From contig FLMG01004242.1 of NCBI GenBank assembly GCA_900088475.1, positions 103,942 through 152,438 on the forward strand: DNA of 48,497 nucleotides, in the 5' to 3' direction. Shown one piece after another: positions 44,769 to 48,497 of the stretch. A program made the position numbers and the translations under genes. The notes beneath the pieces were generated by a model that made no database searches, was not told the DNA's origin, and saw nothing but the letters and a program-made list of their open reading frames with translations. Positions within the stretch are counted from its first letter, which is position 1, and each line of letters opens with the position of its first letter. The stretch comes from Hyphochytrium catenoides (Eukaryota; Sar; Hyphochytriomycetes; Hyphochytriales; Hyphochytriaceae).

Positions 44769-45092
44769 GAAAGGTATGTCTCTTTCAGGTAACATACCAG
44801 GACAGCTACTCTCTCTCGCACAGGTACCTGCGCCATAGGTGTGTCTCCTGCCGCCAGCCTGCGCTCACTGGTGCCTCTAGCGCCATTCTTATAACTCCAA
44901 AGAACTTTGTTTCGGTGCCAGAGGTCCGGGCAACAACGGTTCATTGCCACAGACACAGTACAACTAGGGCAGCACGGAGGGAGATACTCTTTGAGACGCA
45001 AACACTTCGTGGAAGAGACAGTGTGCACCGGCTCTCAAGTTATACAACGGCTGTGACATAGAGGAAACGATACGATAGAAAGAGTTGACACA
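43788..45092. other. Intergenic, 1.3 kb
   Basis: This region separates the end of the propeller/solenoid gene from the start of the hypothetical membrane protein gene, both on the plus strand. It should contain a 3' UTR and a promoter. A short imperfect repeat of GCGGCGCCATC occurs near 44313 and 44354. A GA microsatellite is listed separately. Frames at 44393-44620 plus and 45028-44621 minus have no recognisable domain and are not called. Confidence 0.5.
44679..44768. repeat. GA/CT microsatellite
   Basis: About 90 bp of GA repeats, first as GAGAGAAGA units of 10-11 bp and then as plain (GA)n, lie 330 bp upstream of the next gene. The minus strand reads Ser/Leu-rich and is not coding. Confidence 0.95.
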
Positions 45093-46897
45093 ATGACGGT
45101 GAAAGGCTTCAAGATCGATCGGACAGCTCTTTCACGCTATGACGTGCTAAAAGGCTACCGATATAGCCCACGAGCAACTCATAGCGGGGTAAGCAAGGGA
45201 GTCTCGACTTTCAGAGCGCAAACTGCGAAACAGCGGAAAGAAGTGGAGACCAACAACGCAGGACCTGAAAGTGATACTATGACTCTCTTGATGTCTCCGA
45301 AAAAGCTCCAGGGAGAAAGATACAGCTTCCAACGCCACAACATCTTAAAGGCCCATCAAGAAGAGTCAAAGGAGCGTCTCTTCAAAGGAGCAAAGTATGT
45401 CGGCTGCACACCGGAGGAAGAAGCCAGTAACCACCCTAATCAATCCGAAGACAGCGAGACAGAGACAGAAAGTGAATCGGAGCTCTTTTCAAGCCCAAGG
45501 CCCAGTTACACAGAGATCGTACCCTCCGCCAGTAGCAGCATAATTCTAGCGGTAGATAGCATTCTTTCGAACACTGAGAAGGCTGTTCATAAGGCGCTCG
45601 AGCCAGAGGACAATTCCTCTGATCCACTTGTGGCTTGGGCATCTCAGAACCTTCGCGAAATTGAGGAGTTTCTGAAGATTGCCGACGACATTTACCCAGC
45701 AGCTGAAAGCGAACCAGCGGAGGAGACGAAGCAGCATCCTTCTACTTCTATTTCTGGTCACCCTGATTTAGCGGAGGAACAGCTAACACAGATGACAGAA
45801 ATAGATGCGCTCATCTCTGAGACCAGAGAGCACCTAAAGGACTTTGAATCCGCGGCGCTGCCAAGCCCTATGCCAGACAAGTCGTCCATAATAGCCCAGG
45901 AGGCGCTGGACTCTCTAATCTCCTCCGCCATCGCTATGGATAGCGAGGAAGCGTGCACCGCCATGGAAGCAGAAGTACAGGCTTTACTGTCATTGGCGGA
46001 GGATTCGGTTCGAGCGCTCTCTCCTAAGAGATGTGAGACAGATGACGCTATGCCTGCAATGCTACAGGTAGCCGATGAAGCTCTGGAGGCGCCAGGAATA
46101 TATCCAAATGACACAGACTTCTCTACTCTCTCCGCTGTTGAACTCGAGGACCATTCAGGAACTGCAGGCGAGACCCTAGTAGAACATAGAAGCACTCTTA
46201 CTTCAGCCTCTATACCTCAGCATCAGAAAGGATCAAAGAGGAAGCGTGTTCGAACTGAACCCAGTGTCTTGGTGCTGAAAAACCGCTTCCAGCTTGCTAA
46301 GGTATGGACTGCCGCTCGTATCCTATGTAGCTTGATACTAGTTCTAACGACTGTCTGTTTGTCTATCTACCCTAGACCGAAGTGTCCTCCGCGCCGTGGG
46401 AGGCCGCCAGTCATATAATGAGGTTGCTGGCGGTGATGAGGGCTCTAGTGTTATATTTTGTGCGAAGCGTTCGCGCTGAAGTCCTCAGTATCATGGCGTC
46501 CCCAGTGCCTTGCATATCATGGAGCATGGCGAAGTGGCTGATCCGAAGACCATCGCACCTGCAGGCTTCCAAAACGTTAGAGTCTGCCAAGAGATTGAGT
46601 GAAGAAGAATTAAAGCTCAAGATTGTTGCTGCACTTCAGAACAGGAGGAAGAGCGGAAGACGCTCTAGGATCACGTCCAGCCGATACATTGGAATTGCTG
46701 AGCTCCTATATGCGGCTGTCCTTCTCTGGTCGATGTATGCTCTGCTGCTATGCGACCATAAAACTATACTAGACGGACTGTCTCGCCGGGCTGTGGCAAC
46801 CGTCCTTGATTCTGGAATGGGTCGTCCCACCAATGGATTGTTTGGCGACGAAAGCCTAAGGCTGTTTCCTCATGGTCGTAGCAGGTCACGAATGTAG
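45093..46897 (+). CDS. Hypothetical acidic protein with two C-terminal membrane segments (2 exons)
   Basis: Exons 45093-46301 and 46376-46897 join in phase 0 and give 576 aa. I do not recognise a family. The first 110 residues are basic with short motifs (LSRYDVLKGYRYSPRAT and later RYSFQRHNILKAHQEESKERL) that look like two related copies of an R-Y-x-x-L-K element. Residues 115-370 are acidic, rich in Ser/Glu/Asp/Ala and probably disordered or loosely helical, followed by a basic KGSKRKRVR cluster. In exon 2, LLAVMRALVLYFVRSVRA and GIAELLYAAVLLWSMYALLL are hydrophobic enough to be membrane helices, separated by a polar, basic loop (RRKSGRRSR). The intron (74 nt) has a GTATGG donor and CCCTAG acceptor. 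A long cytosolic or nuclear acidic arm anchored in a membrane is one reading; function is unknown. Confidence 0.65.
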
Positions 46898-47376
46898 TTG
46901 TCTATGAGACCCCAATTGTCCCAGCAACCACCGTTAAGAGCTACGGGCGGTGTCAGTACATAGAAGCAAAAGGTTAGCCCTATGATGTACACTACTCATC
47001 GGTGAGGGCATTGGCAGTGCTATAGCCTCAGTGTCACCAGGACTACTGTCTGCATTCTATTATCCAAGAGCTCTTCGTTTGTTTAGCCGCTGTTGCCTAG
47101 CTGATTTTAGGGAGTCAAGGTTCTTCGTCTTTTTTACTCTAGCGATGGATGTGGATTAATGTGAGCATCTCGCCCTTGACGATTCATCGACCGTCTGCGG
47201 CCAGCGATTGAGACCGTAAAAGTACTATAGAGCTTTCAGTTTTAGTTATAATAGTATGGACCATGTGAATGTACATAGATCACGTCGACGGATCCGCGTG
47301 CCTTCGGACTTGGACCTCTTCAAGGCTAAATAGATGGATGTGTCGCACCTAAGTCAAGACCGTAACCGCATCGTCT
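46898..47376. other. Convergent intergenic region, 0.5 kb
   Basis: The DNA between the stop of the hypothetical membrane protein gene (+) and the stop of the second AT3-SGNH gene (-) should hold both 3' UTRs. It is somewhat AT-richer around 47210-47280. No gene, repeat or RNA was seen. Confidence 0.5.
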
Positions 47377-48497
47377 TTAGGATACCACCACATCTAGGCT
47401 CCGCAAGTATTCTCTAACAAAGAATGGCCGATAGTGGTCGCTGTCTTTCATGATGGGATGGCCGTACAGCTCCAGGACCTCACAAACATCTTCCCAACAT
47501 GCGTTGTCCGCGAGGTCAATCTTAACTGCACCTGACGCCTCAATGCCCTGTTCTACCTTACGAATCAGCCATTCATGCTTCTTACGGAAAGCACTGAGAG
47601 AGATAGGCTGCATGTTTTCAGGGACTAGACCCTGTGGGTTTGACATATAGAAAGGGTTGAACTCTCGACCCTCAGGGCCAACAGTGACCATGTAGACTTT
47701 CGTTTTTCCTTGGGCCGTTATCTCCTTGACATCGTTGAACAGCATCTCCAGAAGTCTATCCGCATCTTTAGGGCTCTGATAGCTGCAGCTGTCCACATAC
47801 CCGCGCTTGCAGCAGGGTAAGGGGTCATGCAAGGGATCAGACTCTTGGCCGCCTGGTCGTATAAATTGGGGCCAGTTAAAGGAGATCAGGAGCGCCTTGG
47901 GACCTAGCTTTTTTACCATCTCCATGGTAGGCCCATAGGTTTTGGTGCATTGAAGCGGCGGAGTACCATCCCAAGCTTTGTATATTACGCTAGGAAAGCT
48001 TCTGTTTGTCGCTCTAGCGTCGTCATACAGCTTAACAAACCTGTGGGACAGTTGGCGGGCGTGAGAGTCTCCAAAGACAACGACAGTCTCACTCTGCTCT
48101 GGGTTCAAGACCCAGCCACCAAAGAGGTAGTGGTAGCTAGAGTTACCAAGGAGATCACCAAAGCCGTCAGGAGGAAATTTCCAGTCATGAATCGCTGCTC
48201 GCACTTTCTCCACTGTGGCATTATCCCTGCGAGGACCTCGACTGGAGTTGATGATCACTGGTTCACGAGTAAGTGAAGCTCCACCGCCTTCGACTGTAGA
48301 GCCTTCCTTTACGTTATTGCCTGTCGTCCCGATGTCGACATGGACGTCCAATCGAGAAGTGGTGGCTGAAAGATAAGAGAAAGACCCAGCGTTCATGAGC
48401 ACTACTGTTGCCAGCAAGCTCATGGCCACCATATAAGCGGACAGCCTAATCACCAGAAACTTAGATTTCCGATGCCGAACCTTCTGCTCAAGAAGAT
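47377..48497 (-). CDS. Second AT3-SGNH enzyme, 3' part only (cut by window edge)
   Basis: The minus-strand frame is open from the right edge to a TAA at 47379-47377 (373 codons). It begins inside the last AT3 helices (IFLEQKVRHRKSKF then LSAYMVAMSLLATVVLMNAG) and covers the linker and the whole SGNH domain, with FGDSHARQLSHRFVKLYDDA and SDHYRPFFVREY. It aligns over its entire length with residues about 371-743 of the enzyme at 20903-23134; by eye the SGNH parts are mostly identical, while the linker after the last helix differs in sequence and length. An ATG at 48453 is internal to the alignment and is not the true start. No intron or frame break is seen, so the gene is probably intact and continues beyond the window. 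Confidence 0.92.
   Translation of the reverse strand, partial: LLEQKVRHRKSKFLVIRLSAYMVAMSLLATVVLMNAGSFSYLSATTSRLDVHVDIGTTGNNVKEGSTVEGGGASLTREPVIINSSRGPRRDNATVEKVRAAIHDWKFPPDGFGDLLGNSSYHYLFGGWVLNPEQSETVVVFGDSHARQLSHRFVKLYDDARATNRSFPSVIYKAWDGTPPLQCTKTYGPTMEMVKKLGPKALLISFNWPQFIRPGGQESDPLHDPLPCCKRGYVDSCSYQSPKDADRLLEMLFNDVKEITAQGKTKVYMVTVGPEGREFNPFYMSNPQGLVPENMQPISLSAFRKKHEWLIRKVEQGIEASGAVKIDLADNACWEDVCEVLELYGHPIMKDSDHYRPFFVREYLRSLDVVVS

Noticed and set aside
44621-45028. 135-codon minus-strand frame
   Set aside because: Its C-terminal half is the GA microsatellite and the rest shows no domain or splice support.
1-48497. tRNA, rRNA or intact transposon
   Set aside because: No cloverleaf with A/B boxes, no rRNA-like stretch, no terminal inverted repeats and no transposase or reverse transcriptase motifs were recognised by eye; a covariance-model search would be decisive.

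Overview
The window is nuclear DNA of a small-genome eukaryote, most likely a unicellular protist or alga. Almost every gene is broken by short GT-AG introns (39 to about 350 nt, often with CT-rich 3' ends). The products are eukaryotic (Mediator subunit MED12, SNM1A/Pso2 nuclease, mitochondrial COQ9, START-FYVE protein, giant IQ/coiled-coil protein), and base composition is near 50% GC. A START domain joined to a FYVE-like finger is common in oomycetes and other stramenopiles, so that group is a reasonable guess, but the sequence does not prove it. No rRNA, tRNA, CRISPR array or intact transposon was seen.

Layout from left to right: COQ9 (-), an intronless bacterial-type GH18 glycosidase (-), a 14-exon gene (+) for a 2,542-residue coiled-coil protein with 24 degenerate IQ repeats, an organelle-type TsaE (-), SNM1A/DCLRE1A (+), a repeat-rich spacer with a 25-bp minisatellite, an intronless acyltransferase-3/SGNH membrane enzyme (+), a gene-poor 2.3 kb stretch with CT microsatellites, a START-FYVE protein (+), MED12 (-, 28 exons), a small hypothetical gene (-) that may overlap the MED12 start codon, a 1,123-residue propeller/solenoid-like protein with a partial C-terminal zinc site (+), a two-exon hypothetical membrane protein (+), and the C-terminal half of a second acyltransferase-3/SGNH gene (-) running off the right edge.

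Exon models were built by hand by matching splice sites, intron phases and family motifs. For COQ9, TsaE, SNM1A, the IQ protein, START-FYVE, MED12 and the propeller protein all exon phases join and the summed coding length is divisible by three. The genes are mostly housekeeping and do not form one pathway. The less ordinary elements are the IQ/ER-rich array with a kinase-type RRRS motif in most repeats, the three C2HC fingers and terminal [I/M]RxFF boxes of SNM1A, the bacterial-looking intronless enzymes (GH18, two AT3-SGNH paralogs), and an organellar TsaE in a eukaryotic genome.
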